From positions 1,364,001 to 1,428,000 of the forward strand of contig JAVSGI010000003.1 in the NCBI GenBank assembly GCA_032334235.1: a stretch of 64,000 nt of DNA. Direction: 5' to 3'. The position numbers were made by a program, and so were the translations under genes. A model generated the notes under the pieces. That model was not told the DNA's origin. It saw only the letters and a program-made list of their open reading frames with translations, and ran no database searches. Origin of the DNA: Paracoccaceae bacterium Fryx2 (GTDB lineage Bacteria; Pseudomonadota; Alphaproteobacteria; Rhodobacterales; Rhodobacteraceae). Positions 1-8,881 of the stretch are shown here, one piece after another. Within the stretch, counting starts at the first letter, position 1. Each line of letters begins with the position of its first letter.

Positions 1-94
1 GGATGGATGCGCCCAGCACGCACAGGCCAAGCGTGGCCCGTGCCCCAAGGTGCAGGCGGCGTTGCGTGGCGTGGGTCAGGGTGCTGTCGGTCAT
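1..94 (-). CDS. FecCD-type ABC transporter permease, N-terminal start only
   Basis: Reading the minus strand from an ATG at 94 gives a basic N-terminus followed by a hydrophobic stretch (ARATLGLCVLGASI), then runs off the window edge. It lies 49 bp downstream of the substrate-binding protein gene in the same direction. The cluster already has a binding protein and an ATPase but no permease, so the expected missing partner is the membrane permease of a siderophore or metal-chelate importer. About 31 residues are visible, so the family assignment rests mainly on context. Confidence 0.6.
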   Translation of the reverse strand, partial: MTDSTLTHATQRRLHLGARATLGLCVLGASI

Positions 95-143
95 CTGAAC
101 CTCCGGTGAAAAGGCCCGCGCCGATACGCGCGGGCCGCGTTGA

Positions 144-1073
144 TCACTTGGCCGTAAAGCCCGCGACCACCTTTTCCACCGCCGCAATGTTGCGCGGCCC
201 CGGCGTCGCCTCGACGTATTCCAGCACCACGAACCGGTCATTCACCACGGCGTCGATGCTCGCAAAAGCCGGGTTGTTTTTCATGAAGTCGATCTTCTGC
301 TGAGCTGTCACATCGCCGTAGTTCACGATGACGATGACCTGCGGGTTGCGCTCTACCACCGGCTCCCACGCAATCTCGGTCCAGCTTTTCTCGACATCGT
401 CCATGATGTTCACGCCCCCCGCTGCCTCGATCATCGCGGTGGGCATGGCGTACTTCCCTGCGGTGAACGGTGCCTCTTCGCCGCTGTCATAGACAAACAC
501 GCGCAGTGGGTTGCTGCGGTCCACCCCTGCCGTCACCTCGGCCAGACGCGCCTTGTAGCCATCAACCAGCACCACGGCACGGTCCGACACGCCGAAGATC
601 GTGCCGAGGTTCAGAAGATCATTATACATGTCCTCCATCGCCACCTTGTCTTTCGGGCCAAGGTGGATGCAGCTTTCGGTCAGCTCGTAGGTCTGGATGC
701 CAAAGGGTTCCTGCGTCTCGGGCGTCACCTCGCCGCCGACCTTCATGCCGTAGTTCCAGCCGGCAAAGAAGAAGTCCGGCTCGGCGCCGACCAGCACTTC
801 CTTGGTCGGATATTTGGCCGACAGTTCCGGCAGTTCGGCGATGCCTTCCCGCATCTGTGCGTCCAGCGTCTTCCAGCCGGAAATGCCGGTGTAGCCGACC
901 ATCTGGTCTCGCAAGCCCAGGACAAGCATCATTTCGGTCAGGTTTACATCGTTTGAAATCGCCCGCGTCGGGGCGGCATTGAAGGTCACCTCGCGGTCGC
1001 AGCTTTTCACCGTGACGGGGAAGGCCGCCGCAGAGGTGGCGGACAGCAGCAAGGCAAGGGCGGCAAGTTTCAT
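144..1073 (-). CDS. periplasmic substrate-binding protein of a FecB/BtuF-type metal-chelate ABC transporter
   Basis: This 309-residue protein has an N-terminal signal peptide (cleavage near residue 18 after TSAAA) and the two-lobe layout of helical-backbone binding proteins such as FecB and BtuF. It should capture a chelated metal, siderophore or cobalamin-like ligand in the periplasm and pass it to the permease. It follows the ATPase gene by 13 bp and precedes the permease gene. The substrate cannot be read from sequence. The Zur-type operator and HisI/COG0523 neighbours argue for zinc, or a metal replacing zinc, rather than iron. Family confidence is high and substrate confidence is low. 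Confidence 0.85.
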   Translation of the reverse strand: MKLAALALLLSATSAAAFPVTVKSCDREVTFNAAPTRAISNDVNLTEMMLVLGLRDQMVGYTGISGWKTLDAQMREGIAELPELSAKYPTKEVLVGAEPDFFFAGWNYGMKVGGEVTPETQEPFGIQTYELTESCIHLGPKDKVAMEDMYNDLLNLGTIFGVSDRAVVLVDGYKARLAEVTAGVDRSNPLRVFVYDSGEEAPFTAGKYAMPTAMIEAAGGVNIMDDVEKSWTEIAWEPVVERNPQVIVIVNYGDVTAQQKIDFMKNNPAFASIDAVVNDRFVVLEYVEATPGPRNIAAVEKVVAGFTAK

Positions 1074-1086
1074 CGAAGTCTCCGGA

Positions 1087-1848
1087 TTACAGGTGGAAGG
1101 AATAGCGCGGGCTGGGGCCGCTGGCGTCGATGCGGGCGGTCACGTCAAAGGCGCGGGTGATCGTGTCTGGCGTCAGCACATCGCAGGGCGGGCCATGCGC
1201 AAGCAGGCGGCCCTGATGCAGGATCAGCAGCGCATCGGCGTGTTCGGCGGCCAGCGTCAGATCATGCAGCGTCAGCACCACCGTCAGGCCAAGACCGCGC
1301 AGCAGGGACAGCACCTCCAACTGATGGCGGATATCCAGGTGATTGGTGGGTTCGTCCAGCACCAGCAGTTCCGGTTCCTGCGCCAGCGCGCGGGCCACCA
1401 TGACGCGCTGCCGCTCGCCCCCTGACAGGGTGCCAAAGGGCATGTCCGCAAAACGCACAAGGTCCATCCGGTGCAGGCTGGCCGCGATCACCTCTGCGTC
1501 GCGCGCCCCTGCCCCGGCAAACCCCGACCGGTGCGGCGTACGGCCAAGGCCGACCATCTCACGCACGGTCAGGGCAAAATCGGTGGGTTGTTCCTGCAAG
1601 ACAGCCGCCACCCGGCGCGCAGCGGCCCGCGGCGACAGCGCCCACAGATCATCACTGCCCAGCGTCACCCGCCCCACATCCGGGCGCAGATAGCGATAGA
1701 GCATCCGCAATAGCGTGGATTTCCCCGCACCATTTGCCCCACAGATTGCCAGTACCTGGCCGCGCAGCACGGTAAAGCTGACATCCGACAGGATCGGGGC
1801 CGCCCCGCGCGGTGCCCACGTCAGTCCTTTGGCGACAAGATGTGTCAT
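1087..1848 (-). CDS. ABC transporter ATP-binding protein, FecE/BtuD type
   Basis: This 253-residue cytoplasmic ATPase powers the metal-chelate importer. It has a Walker A motif GANGAGKST near residue 37, an ABC signature LSGGERQR, a Walker B LLVLDEP followed by the D-loop NHLD, and a switch histidine in LTLHD. Length is normal for the family. Its start overlaps the stop of the DUF1636 gene by 4 nt, which indicates translational coupling within the operon. Confidence 0.93.
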   Translation of the reverse strand: MTHLVAKGLTWAPRGAAPILSDVSFTVLRGQVLAICGANGAGKSTLLRMLYRYLRPDVGRVTLGSDDLWALSPRAAARRVAAVLQEQPTDFALTVREMVGLGRTPHRSGFAGAGARDAEVIAASLHRMDLVRFADMPFGTLSGGERQRVMVARALAQEPELLVLDEPTNHLDIRHQLEVLSLLRGLGLTVVLTLHDLTLAAEHADALLILHQGRLLAHGPPCDVLTPDTITRAFDVTARIDASGPSPRYSFHL

Positions 1849-2255
1849 AGCTCGGCCAAATTCGGGGTGACCATCAATGGGGCCGCCGGGATGCGCGCCA
1901 AAGCTGACCGGGCCAGTTTTCCCGGTCGTTCAGTGGAGCGGCACCAGCCATCGGGCAAAGCCGCATAAAGTTGGGCAAAAGCCACCAGATCGTCGATGTC
2001 GGCATTTGGATCAATATCGCCAAAGAGCCAAGTAGCCTTGCCCGCTGCACACCATGCCACCGTGCAGGGCCGATCGCAGCCCGCCATGCAGTCAACCCCG
2101 GAGACGTCAAACTGATCCAGTCCCCTGGCGTGCAGCGCTTGGCGCAACCTCGTGATCAATTCGGGGCCAGGTTCGGTCATGCTCCAATGACGGCACGATA
2201 CGCAGACGGCGATCTGGTGGCGCAGCACTGCGTCAGGGCCAGGCTGCGCCATCAC
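1845..2255 (-). CDS. DUF1636 putative metal-binding protein
   Basis: This 136-residue protein carries paired cysteines in CVSCRHW near the N-terminus and CMAGCDRPC in the middle, the pattern of the DUF1636 family of predicted metal or Fe-S binding proteins. It overlaps the hisI-like gene by 4 nt on one side and the ATPase gene by 4 nt on the other, so it is part of the same operon. A metal-handling role linked to uptake is plausible from this context. No reaction is known for the family and I do not assign one. Confidence 0.75.
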   Translation of the reverse strand: MMAQPGPDAVLRHQIAVCVSCRHWSMTEPGPELITRLRQALHARGLDQFDVSGVDCMAGCDRPCTVAWCAAGKATWLFGDIDPNADIDDLVAFAQLYAALPDGWCRSTERPGKLARSALARIPAAPLMVTPNLAEL

Positions 2256-2710
2256 AGCTGCGTCGGGTTCGGCGAGTCACCATATACGGTGACCGGATCG
2301 AAAACCTTCGCGTTTTCGACAAATCGAAGCTCGCCGTCAGCGTCAACCGCCCGATAGAAACACGACCGATATCCGACATGGCACGACGCCCCGCCCGCCA
2401 CATCAACCCGCAGCCAGATCGCATCCTGATCATCGTCAATGCGAACTTCGACCACCCGCTGCACAAAGCCCGAGGTTGCTCCCTTGTGCCACAGGCATTG
2501 GCGCGCGCGGCTCCAGTAATGCGCCTCGCCGGTCTGGATCGTCAGGCGCAAAGCTTCCACCGTCATCACGCCCATCATCAGAACTTCACCTGACTGCGCG
2601 TCGGTCGTGACCACAGGGATATGGCCATCGGCGTCAAATCGGGGTGCAAGGGACGTGCCTTCCTCGACCTGCGGAATGCTCGTGCGGCTGGCAAAGGGGA
2701 TGGTGGGCAT
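2252..2710 (-). CDS. hisI: HisI-like phosphoribosyl-AMP cyclohydrolase paralogue, possibly zinc-sparing
   Basis: This 152-residue protein matches phosphoribosyl-AMP cyclohydrolase, the histidine-pathway enzyme that opens the purine ring of PR-AMP. The motifs [10 protein letters not shown] and [12 protein letters not shown] are clear. The metal motif normally reads D-C-D-x-D, where the Cys is one of three zinc ligands. Here it reads DDDQD (residues 92-96), so that Cys is Asp, while Cys110 and Cys117 remain. The gene is first in the operon facing the COG0523 GTPase and does not sit with his genes. HisI paralogues under Zur control are known companions of COG0523 genes. I infer a backup enzyme with altered zinc need. 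Confidence 0.85.
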   Translation of the reverse strand: MPTIPFASRTSIPQVEEGTSLAPRFDADGHIPVVTTDAQSGEVLMMGVMTVEALRLTIQTGEAHYWSRARQCLWHKGATSGFVQRVVEVRIDDDQDAIWLRVDVAGGASCHVGYRSCFYRAVDADGELRFVENAKVFDPVTVYGDSPNPTQL

Positions 2711-2750
2711 CGCAGGCTCCAGTCAATGGCAGCGCCTTGCTTAATGTAAT

Positions 2751-2763
2751 GTTATAATATAAC
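2751..2763. promoter_or_regulatory. Zur-box-type operator
   Basis: GTTATAATATAAC is a perfect palindrome around a central A (GTTATA-A-TATAAC), set in an AT-rich patch of an otherwise GC-rich region. Outer arms CTTGC (2736-2740) and GCAAG (2764-2768) also pair. It lies midway between the divergent hisI-like and COG0523 genes, 40 bp and 36 bp from their starts. This core matches the known alphaproteobacterial Zur site type, so both transcripts are probably repressed when zinc is sufficient. Confidence 0.75.
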
Positions 2764-2799
2764 GCAAGTGGAAATCGACGTGACGAAAGGACGCCCGAA

Positions 2800-3981
2800 A
2801 TGACCGCATCTGCATTTCCCATTCCAGTGACCCTGCTGACCGGGTTCCTCGGGTCTGGCAAAACCACGCTGCTGAACCACCTGATCCGTGATCCGGGCAT
2901 GGGGCGGGTGGCGGTGATCATCAATGAGTTCGGGGATATCGGGCTTGACCACGACCTGATCGAGGAAGCGACCGAAGAGATGGTCTTGCTGCAATCGGGC
3001 TGTCTGTGCTGCACCATCCGCGGCGATCTGGTGACGGCGATGCTGGCGCTTCTGCGCCGTCAGGCGGCTGGCGAGGTGGCGTTTGACCGTGTGGTGATCG
3101 AGACGACGGGCCTTGCCGACCCTGCCCCGATCCTGCACACGCTGCTTGTTGAGCGGGAACTGGCGCAGGCCTTCCGGCTAGACGGCGTGGTGACGACCGC
3201 CTGTGCCGCCACCGGCCCGCGGAGCCTTGATAAGCAGTTCGAGGCAGTCAATCAGATTGCCCTTGCCGACCGGATCGTGCTGACCAAGACCGACCTTGTC
3301 ACCCCGCCCGAGCTGCGCCGGTTCGAGGACCGCTTGGCGCAGATCAACCCCGGTGCGGCCCGCATCACTGCCGATCATGGCCGCGTGCCACCCGGAGTAT
3401 TGTTCAACATCAGCGGGATGCACGACAAAGCTGCGCCAGATCAAACGCTGGCTTGGGTCAATGCCGCAGCCTATGCCCCCTCAAAGCCGACAGTACCCAC
3501 GCAACCGATCGGCAGCGGCAACCCTGCCTACGGGCTGTTCGCGCCGAACCCCGCCACTGACCCCTTTGCCAGCCTGTCGATGGGCTTTCACCGCCCCTCG
3601 CCCGCAGCACCCGTCAGCCTGCACGATACCCGGATCAATTCGGTTTCCATCACCATCGATGATCCGATCCCGGCAAATCTTTTCGATTTCTGGCTGGATA
3701 ACCTGATCGCGCTGCGCGGCCCTGATATCCTGCGCATGAAGGGCATCGTGCACGTCGAAGGCATCCCCCACCCCTTCGCATTCCATGGCGTGCAGCACAT
3801 CTTTCACCCTCCGGTCAGCCTGCCGCACTGGCCCGAGGGCGACCGCAAAAGCCGGATCGTGGTCATCGGCCGCGACATCCCGCGCGACATTCTGGATAGC
3901 AGCCTTGCGGTCCTGCGGATGCGCCCAGAACAAACTGGGTCAGGTGGGATGATGGCGCAGCACGTTCAAATGCCGTTCTGA
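2800..3981 (+). CDS. COG0523 (CobW/ZagA-like) GTP-dependent metallochaperone
   Basis: This 393-residue G3E-family GTPase has a Walker A GFLGSGKTT near the N-terminus, the metal-binding GCLCC (CxCC) motif, the switch region ETTGLADP, a base-recognition TKTD, and a C-terminal CobW_C-type domain. Such proteins deliver zinc or cobalt to client enzymes using GTP. The gene is divergent from the hisI-like operon across a Zur-type palindrome, which favours the zinc-starvation subgroup over CobW of cobalamin synthesis. No cobalamin genes are visible nearby. The start codon follows the purine-rich GAAAGGA. Confidence 0.9.
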   Translation: MTASAFPIPVTLLTGFLGSGKTTLLNHLIRDPGMGRVAVIINEFGDIGLDHDLIEEATEEMVLLQSGCLCCTIRGDLVTAMLALLRRQAAGEVAFDRVVIETTGLADPAPILHTLLVERELAQAFRLDGVVTTACAATGPRSLDKQFEAVNQIALADRIVLTKTDLVTPPELRRFEDRLAQINPGAARITADHGRVPPGVLFNISGMHDKAAPDQTLAWVNAAAYAPSKPTVPTQPIGSGNPAYGLFAPNPATDPFASLSMGFHRPSPAAPVSLHDTRINSVSITIDDPIPANLFDFWLDNLIALRGPDILRMKGIVHVEGIPHPFAFHGVQHIFHPPVSLPHWPEGDRKSRIVVIGRDIPRDILDSSLAVLRMRPEQTGSGGMMAQHVQMPF

Positions 3982-4025
3982 CCGTCCCCTGTGTTCCGTT
4001 GGTCGGCGGGAGAAGTAGCGCATCG

Positions 4026-4622
4026 TCACCGAAACAGCATCCAGATCGCGACGGCGGCGAGCATGATACCAAAGGCAATGTTTATCGGCCGCGCAGCAGA
4101 GGCACTGCGAAACCGTCGCAACAGAAGGTCGCCTGCCAGCGTCCAGATGGTGAAGGCCACGAAGTTGTTCACGGTGAACACGGTCGTGATCCAGAGGACA
4201 AGTGCTGCATCGCTTATCGCCGAGGCGGGCAAAAACTGGCTGAACATCAAGACAACGATCAGATAGGCTTTGGGGTTCAGGATCAGCAGGATCGCCCCAT
4301 CCAACGCTGTTGCCTCGCGCGCCTTGGCGACACCTGTCGTGGCGCCTGCACGCAAGAACAGCCATGCCAGCCAAAGGACGTAAACCGATCCGCCAATTCG
4401 CAGAACTTCTAACGCACTTGAACTCAGCCCGGCCAATTCGGCAAAGCCAAGCCCAATGACCGCTGTCACGATAAATGTGGCCAGGTGATAGCCTGTGGTC
4501 GCGGGCAGCGATGCACGCAGCCCAAAGCGCGCGCCAATTGCCGCAAAGAACATGTTCCCCGGCCCCGGGCTGTACGCCAGCGGCAAGAGAAACAGCAAAA
4601 GGGCAAGCGTAAATTCGAACAT
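4026..4622 (-). CDS. LysE/RhtB-family amino acid exporter
   Basis: This 198-residue membrane protein has about six hydrophobic segments and the family motif SPGPGN at residues 18-23. Members export amino acids such as lysine, threonine or homoserine lactone across the inner membrane. It is transcribed towards the COG0523 gene, with only 44 bp between the stops. The roughly 240 bp upstream (4623-4861) hold no convincing gene. The substrate cannot be inferred. Confidence 0.88.
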   Translation of the reverse strand: MFEFTLALLLFLLPLAYSPGPGNMFFAAIGARFGLRASLPATTGYHLATFIVTAVIGLGFAELAGLSSSALEVLRIGGSVYVLWLAWLFLRAGATTGVAKAREATALDGAILLILNPKAYLIVVLMFSQFLPASAISDAALVLWITTVFTVNNFVAFTIWTLAGDLLLRRFRSASAARPINIAFGIMLAAVAIWMLFR

Positions 4623-4861
4623 GCGACACGATCTCCAGAAAATGAGTTTCCTTGTCGCGCGGCAGTCGCAGCCAAGCGACCCGGTTATTGCGCAATGCCT
4701 GTTGCAAGGTTATTGCCAGAGGCCCGGCGCATGATGAGCAACGTGCGGGCTAACAGTCCGAGCCTGACTCCATCCTAAACGCACAACCCGGACTGGACCT
4801 GCAGCGGGATGACAGTGCGGATGGAATTGAAGCCAGCGGTCGGGGCGGTTATCATCAATCG

Positions 4862-6532
4862 ATGAGCGTTACACCCACATCTTCTTTACCGTCCAAGCGC
4901 CGCCGAGGCAGTGGCTTTCAGGGCCTCGCGCTTGTCCTTGGCGGGCTGTGCCTGTTCCCTCTGGTTGCCGTCGTGCTGGCCGCTTTGACAGGCGGGGGGG
5001 AGACCGCCCTGCATCTGGCGACCACCCGCCTGCCGGTGTTGGCGGGCAACACGGTTCTTCTGGTGGCGCTGGTGGCGGTTGGCACAGCGGTGATCGGCAC
5101 GGGGGCCGCGTGGCTGGTCACGATGACGCGCTTTCCGGGGGGCCGCGTGCTTGAATATCTCCTGCCGCTGCCGCTGGCGTTTCCGGCCTATGTTCTGGCC
5201 TATGCCTATACCACCTTTCTCGATCACCCCGGTCCTGTTCAGCGCACCCTTCGTGAGGTGACGGACTGGGGGCCGAACGACTATTGGTTCCCCGATATCC
5301 GGTCTCTGCCCGGGGCGGCGCTGATGCTGATCTTCGTGCTGTATCCGTATGTCTATCTGCTGGTGCGGGCGATGTTTCTGAGCCAGTCGGCCAGCGCCTG
5401 GGTTGCGGCGCGTGCGCTGGGGCAAGGCCCCTGGGGGGCGTTTCGTCGTGTCAGCCTGCCGATGGCGCGGCCAGCGATTGCGGGCGGCGTGCTGCTTGCC
5501 GTGATGGAGACCATCGCCGACGTGGGCACGGTGTTTCACTTTGGCGTACCGACCTTTGCCACCGGCATCTATCAGGCGTGGTTCTCGATGGGCGACCGGG
5601 GCGCGGCGGCGCAGCTGGCGCTGTGCCTGCTGACGGTTGCGCTGGCCTTGGCGATCGCTGAGCGAACGATGCGAGGGCGGGCGCAATTTCACAACACTGG
5701 AAGGCGGTTCGAACGTGTCGAGCCGCTGCGGCTGCGAGGGCTGGCGGCGATAGGTGCCTTTGTTGCCTGCGCGGTGCCGGTCTTGTTCGGCTTTGTCCTG
5801 CCTATCGCCATTCTGGTCGAGATGGCCATCGGGTCGGGCCAGAATCTGCTTTCGGCACGCTATATTGCCCTGATCGGCAATTCGTTGACGCTGGCTGGCC
5901 TCGGGGCGTTTCTGACTGTGGCCGCAGCATCTGTGCTGCTGTTCAACGCACGGCTGCATCCGGGGCGCGCGGCGCGCGGCGCAGTCGGCGTAGCGCGGCT
6001 GGGCTATGCTGTGCCCGGGGGCGTGATCGCGCTGGGGGTGCTGGTCCCGATGGCGGCGTTCGACAATTGGCTGGATGCGGTGATGCGGGAAACATTCGGC
6101 ATCTCGACCGGATTGTTGTTCACGGGCAGCCTGCTTCTGTTGCTGCTGGCTTACTATGTGCGCTTTGCCGCTGTGGCGATGAACGGGCTTGATGCCGGGC
6201 TGACGGCAGTGCCACCGCAGATGCATCTGGTGGCGCGAACACTGGGCGAGCGGCCCTTGGGTGTGATGCGCCGCATCTTTTTGCCGCTTACGACACCTGC
6301 TGCCCTTACGGCGGCGCTGATCGTGTTCGTCGATGTGATGAAGGAACTGCCTGCCACGCTGATCATGCGTCCGCTGAACTTTGATACGCTGGCGGTGCAG
6401 GCGTTTCGCCTCGCCGCGGACGAACGTCTGAACGGCGCGGCGGTGCCGTCATTGGTGATCGTGGCCTTCGGCCTTGTTCCGGTTCTGTTGCTGATGCGGC
6501 AAGTGGTGCGCGGCCCGCTGCGGGGCGGCTGA
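4862..6532 (+). CDS. fbpB: ferric iron ABC transporter permease, fused two-domain FbpB type
   Basis: This 556-residue protein has about twelve membrane segments arranged as two homologous binding-protein-dependent permease halves, each with an EAA-type loop (for example AARALGQGPWGAFRRVSLP near residue 183 and ARTLGERPLGVMRRIFLP near residue 459). This is the fused form found in FbpB, SfuB and FutB iron transporters. The binding-protein gene is convergent, 54 bp beyond the stop. No FbpC-type ATPase gene is adjacent, so the ATPase must be encoded elsewhere. Confidence 0.9.
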   Translation: MSVTPTSSLPSKRRRGSGFQGLALVLGGLCLFPLVAVVLAALTGGGETALHLATTRLPVLAGNTVLLVALVAVGTAVIGTGAAWLVTMTRFPGGRVLEYLLPLPLAFPAYVLAYAYTTFLDHPGPVQRTLREVTDWGPNDYWFPDIRSLPGAALMLIFVLYPYVYLLVRAMFLSQSASAWVAARALGQGPWGAFRRVSLPMARPAIAGGVLLAVMETIADVGTVFHFGVPTFATGIYQAWFSMGDRGAAAQLALCLLTVALALAIAERTMRGRAQFHNTGRRFERVEPLRLRGLAAIGAFVACAVPVLFGFVLPIAILVEMAIGSGQNLLSARYIALIGNSLTLAGLGAFLTVAAASVLLFNARLHPGRAARGAVGVARLGYAVPGGVIALGVLVPMAAFDNWLDAVMRETFGISTGLLFTGSLLLLLLAYYVRFAAVAMNGLDAGLTAVPPQMHLVARTLGERPLGVMRRIFLPLTTPAALTAALIVFVDVMKELPATLIMRPLNFDTLAVQAFRLAADERLNGAAVPSLVIVAFGLVPVLLLMRQVVRGPLRGG

Positions 6533-6533
6533 C

Positions 6534-6562
6534 AAAAAATGGCCCCCGGTTTCCCGGAGGCC
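6534..6562 (-). terminator. Rho-independent terminator between fbpB and fbpA
   Basis: On the minus strand GGCCTCCGG and CCGGGGGCC form a 9-bp stem with one G-U pair and a 4-nt loop, followed by ATTTTTT. It ends the fbpA transcript. A stem in this position may also serve fbpB from the other side. Confidence 0.8.
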
Positions 6563-6586
6563 AAGCTGTTGTTGACTGTATCGGTG

Positions 6587-7612
6587 TTACTTCCAGCCAA
6601 GCTCATTGTAGATTTCCTGCGCGCGGGCCTGATGTTCGCCCAAGGCCGCAAGGTTCAGCGTGTCAGCCTTGAAGGTACCCATGCCCTGCACCACTGCATC
6701 GACGGCAGCATTCGGCACGGCGGGATGCTCATAGTTGATCGCGGCAAAGAACTGCTGCGCCTCGTCCGATGCAAGGTATTCGAGGAAGGCAACCGCATTG
6801 TCACGGTTGGGCGCGTTTGCTGCAATCGCACCACCCGAAATGTTGATATGCGTGCCACGGTCCGCCTGGTTCGGGAACACCCAACCAATCCGCTCGGCAC
6901 CATCCGCCGGAGTCAATCCATAGACAGTTTCGGCGAGCGCGCGGGCAAAGTAATAGGTATTGGACACAGCAATGGCACATTGTCCCGAAGCAATAGCCCG
7001 CAACTGATCGGTGTCGCCGCCTTCGGGTTCGCGCGCAAGGTTTGCCAGCAACCCGGCGCCCCAGGCCGTGGCGGCCTCTTCGCCTTCATGTGCAATGATC
7101 GAGGCCATCAGCGACAGCGAATAGATGTTGCTGGCTGACCGCATGCAGATCATGCCCTTGTATTCGGGCTTTGCCAGATCGGCATAGGTCTGCGGCGGGG
7201 TGGCAACCTTTTCCTTGTCGTAAAAGAAAACCCGCGCGCGGGTCGCAAAGCCGAACCAGTGACCCTCCGGATGACGCAGTTCCGCCGGAATGCGCTCTTC
7301 AAGCACGGCCGAGGTGACCGGCTGCAACAGCCCCGCCTGATCGGCGCGGAACATCCGGCCAGCATCCACCATCAGCAGAACATCGGCCGGACTGTTGGCA
7401 CCCTCGGCAGTCAGGCGCTCGGTAATCTCGTCGGCATTGCCTTCGATCCGGTTCACGGTGATGCCGGTTGCGGCGGTGAACTGGTCATAAAGTTTGTCAT
7501 CGTTGTCGTAGTGGCGCGAAGAGTAGATGTTGATTTCGCCTTGCGCGAACGCTGCCGGTGGCCCGGCCACAAAGGCGCACAGCGCCGCCGCAAGAAAGGG
7601 TAGTGGACGCAT
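6587..7612 (-). CDS. fbpA: ferric iron-binding periplasmic protein, FbpA/FutA type
   Basis: Starting at the ATG at 7612, the protein is 341 residues with a signal peptide ending AAFAQ. It then begins with INIYSSRHYDNDDKLYDQF, typical of the FutA/FbpA iron-binding family, and contains the paired tyrosines of SNTYYFAR that ligate ferric iron in relatives. It delivers Fe(III) to the convergent permease. A longer reading from 7687 would place a poorly conserved tail before the signal peptide and would overlap the operator region, so I chose the shorter start. Two TGA-N9-TCA palindromes lie upstream. Confidence 0.9.
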   Translation of the reverse strand: MRPLPFLAAALCAFVAGPPAAFAQGEINIYSSRHYDNDDKLYDQFTAATGITVNRIEGNADEITERLTAEGANSPADVLLMVDAGRMFRADQAGLLQPVTSAVLEERIPAELRHPEGHWFGFATRARVFFYDKEKVATPPQTYADLAKPEYKGMICMRSASNIYSLSLMASIIAHEGEEAATAWGAGLLANLAREPEGGDTDQLRAIASGQCAIAVSNTYYFARALAETVYGLTPADGAERIGWVFPNQADRGTHINISGGAIAANAPNRDNAVAFLEYLASDEAQQFFAAINYEHPAVPNAAVDAVVQGMGTFKADTLNLAALGEHQARAQEIYNELGWK

Positions 7613-7635
7613 GTTCGTCTCCTTTACATAGAGCC

Positions 7636-7650
7636 TGACAAAATTTGTCA
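7636..7650. promoter_or_regulatory. iron-responsive operator candidate 1, upstream of fbpA
   Basis: TGACAAAATTTGTCA fits TGA-N9-TCA and extends to a longer palindrome CCTGACA/TGTCAGG (7634-7652). It is centred about 31 bp upstream of the fbpA start. TGA-N9-TCA is the shape of the RirA/IRO-type iron operators of alphaproteobacteria. The regulator in this organism is not identified. Confidence 0.55.
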
Positions 7651-7693
7651 GGTATGATCGAATACCGTCGCTGCGAAGCCGAGTCAATATTCT

Positions 7694-7708
7694 TGACTGA
7701 ATTACTCA
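7694..7708. promoter_or_regulatory. iron-responsive operator candidate 2, upstream of fbpA
   Basis: TGACTGAATTACTCA is a second TGA-N9-TCA element about 58 bp further from fbpA than the first. It lies in an AT-rich stretch next to GTCAATATTCTTGAC (7683-7697). Two such sites before one iron gene suggest cooperative repression. Confidence 0.45.
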
Positions 7709-7755
7709 TCAATCACAGGGTGCGTAGGTGCGTCGTCCAGCGGGCACAATGTCGA

Positions 7756-8704
7756 TTAATCTGCCAGTGAAACGATGTGATTGTCCCAAGCGCAGCTTGT
7801 GCTGGCGAGGCGGCGTGGCTGACCCTCGGCAATAGTGATCAATCCCCCAAGCCCGTCACTCGCCAAAAATCCGTCCTCGTGTGCTGCGAGCCCACAAACA
7901 TCGGTGCGCGAAACCGAGCCGATAAACTTACCCGAAGCCGAAAAGCGGTGGAGCCGGCCGCCGCGCGGAGAGGTGATGGCAACCTCTTCACCGTTGCCGC
8001 TGAAAGCGATGCTGCCGGCATAACCTTGCATCGCCAACTCGTCGGCAAAAGGCGCGACAAGGAGCAACGGCACCTCACCCCGACGATGCAGCGCCAGAAG
8101 CGGCGGCGCAGCACCTGCCCCGCCTTCCCATTGCATCGCGAATGCGACCAGTCCGTCAGCACGGATCGCGAGGTGGCGAATGGAGTTCGGCCTAAGTGCA
8201 ACATCAAGCTCCACCTGTTCCAGCAGTGTGCCATCGAGGGCAAGATAGGAAAGGTTCGGGCGCATTGTGTCGAGGTTCAGCTTCGTGCGGTCGGTCGGAT
8301 CCGTGGCAATGCCGCCATTGGCCACCACCAGCGTCCGACCATCAGGCATCAGGCGCAGGTCATGCGGGCCGATCCCGTGACTGGCGATTTCGCCACTCCG
8401 CAGATAGCCTGCGTCCACATGCCAGATGCCAATCACGCCCAGGCTGCTGTCGCGGTCTTGCTCGGCGGTGAAGAGGATCGCGCCGTCCGTCGAAAACACC
8501 CCGTGGCCGTTGAACTGCCGCCCCTCGGGGGGTGCAAGCCGTGCGCACACCGCGCCCGTCGCGCAATCGATGACCAGTGCGTAGGTGCCAGGACGACGCG
8601 CAAATGCCACAGCCTCGGCACGAAAGGGGTGTCCTGCGCCCGCGTGGCCCCGGGCTGGCAGCGGCACGCGAAACGCCTGCGCGCCATCTTTGCCCAGGCC
8701 GAAC
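7756..8704 (-). pseudogene. DUF1513 iron-operon protein, C-terminal part, cut by IS21
   Basis: This fragment encodes the bulk (about 315 residues) of a DUF1513 protein, beginning EQFGLGKDG and continuing through PLPARGHAGAGHPFRAEAV and a beta-propeller-like body. Its N-terminus lies on the far side of an IS21-family element at 11292-11425. The flanking CCGAAC (8699-8704 and 11292-11297) is the target duplication, and removing the element restores one open frame. DUF1513 genes sit at the end of imelysin/di-heme iron-regulated operons in many proteobacteria, as here. The gene is broken. Confidence 0.85.
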
Positions 8705-8881
8705 TGTTCAGCGACAACCATCTTGGCCGGTGCCGACAACCACCTTGGCCGGTGGGGCTGAACGGAAGACGGGCATGCCCGTCTGGAGGGCAGCCGCACC
8801 GGCCTGATTGATTTCGGGGAAGGTGCTGGTCGCTGCGGGTTGGTAAGCCGGGTTCCTCTGCCGTCAAACGGAGGATCCGGG

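Noticed and set aside
2252-2710. ordinary housekeeping hisI
   Set aside because: No other histidine genes are near, it faces a COG0523 gene across a Zur-type site, and a zinc-ligand Cys is changed.
4886-6226. 446-codon minus-strand frame over the fbpB gene
   Set aside because: It is a low-complexity Arg/Gln/His-rich frame antisense to a clear permease gene, typical of GC-rich shadows.
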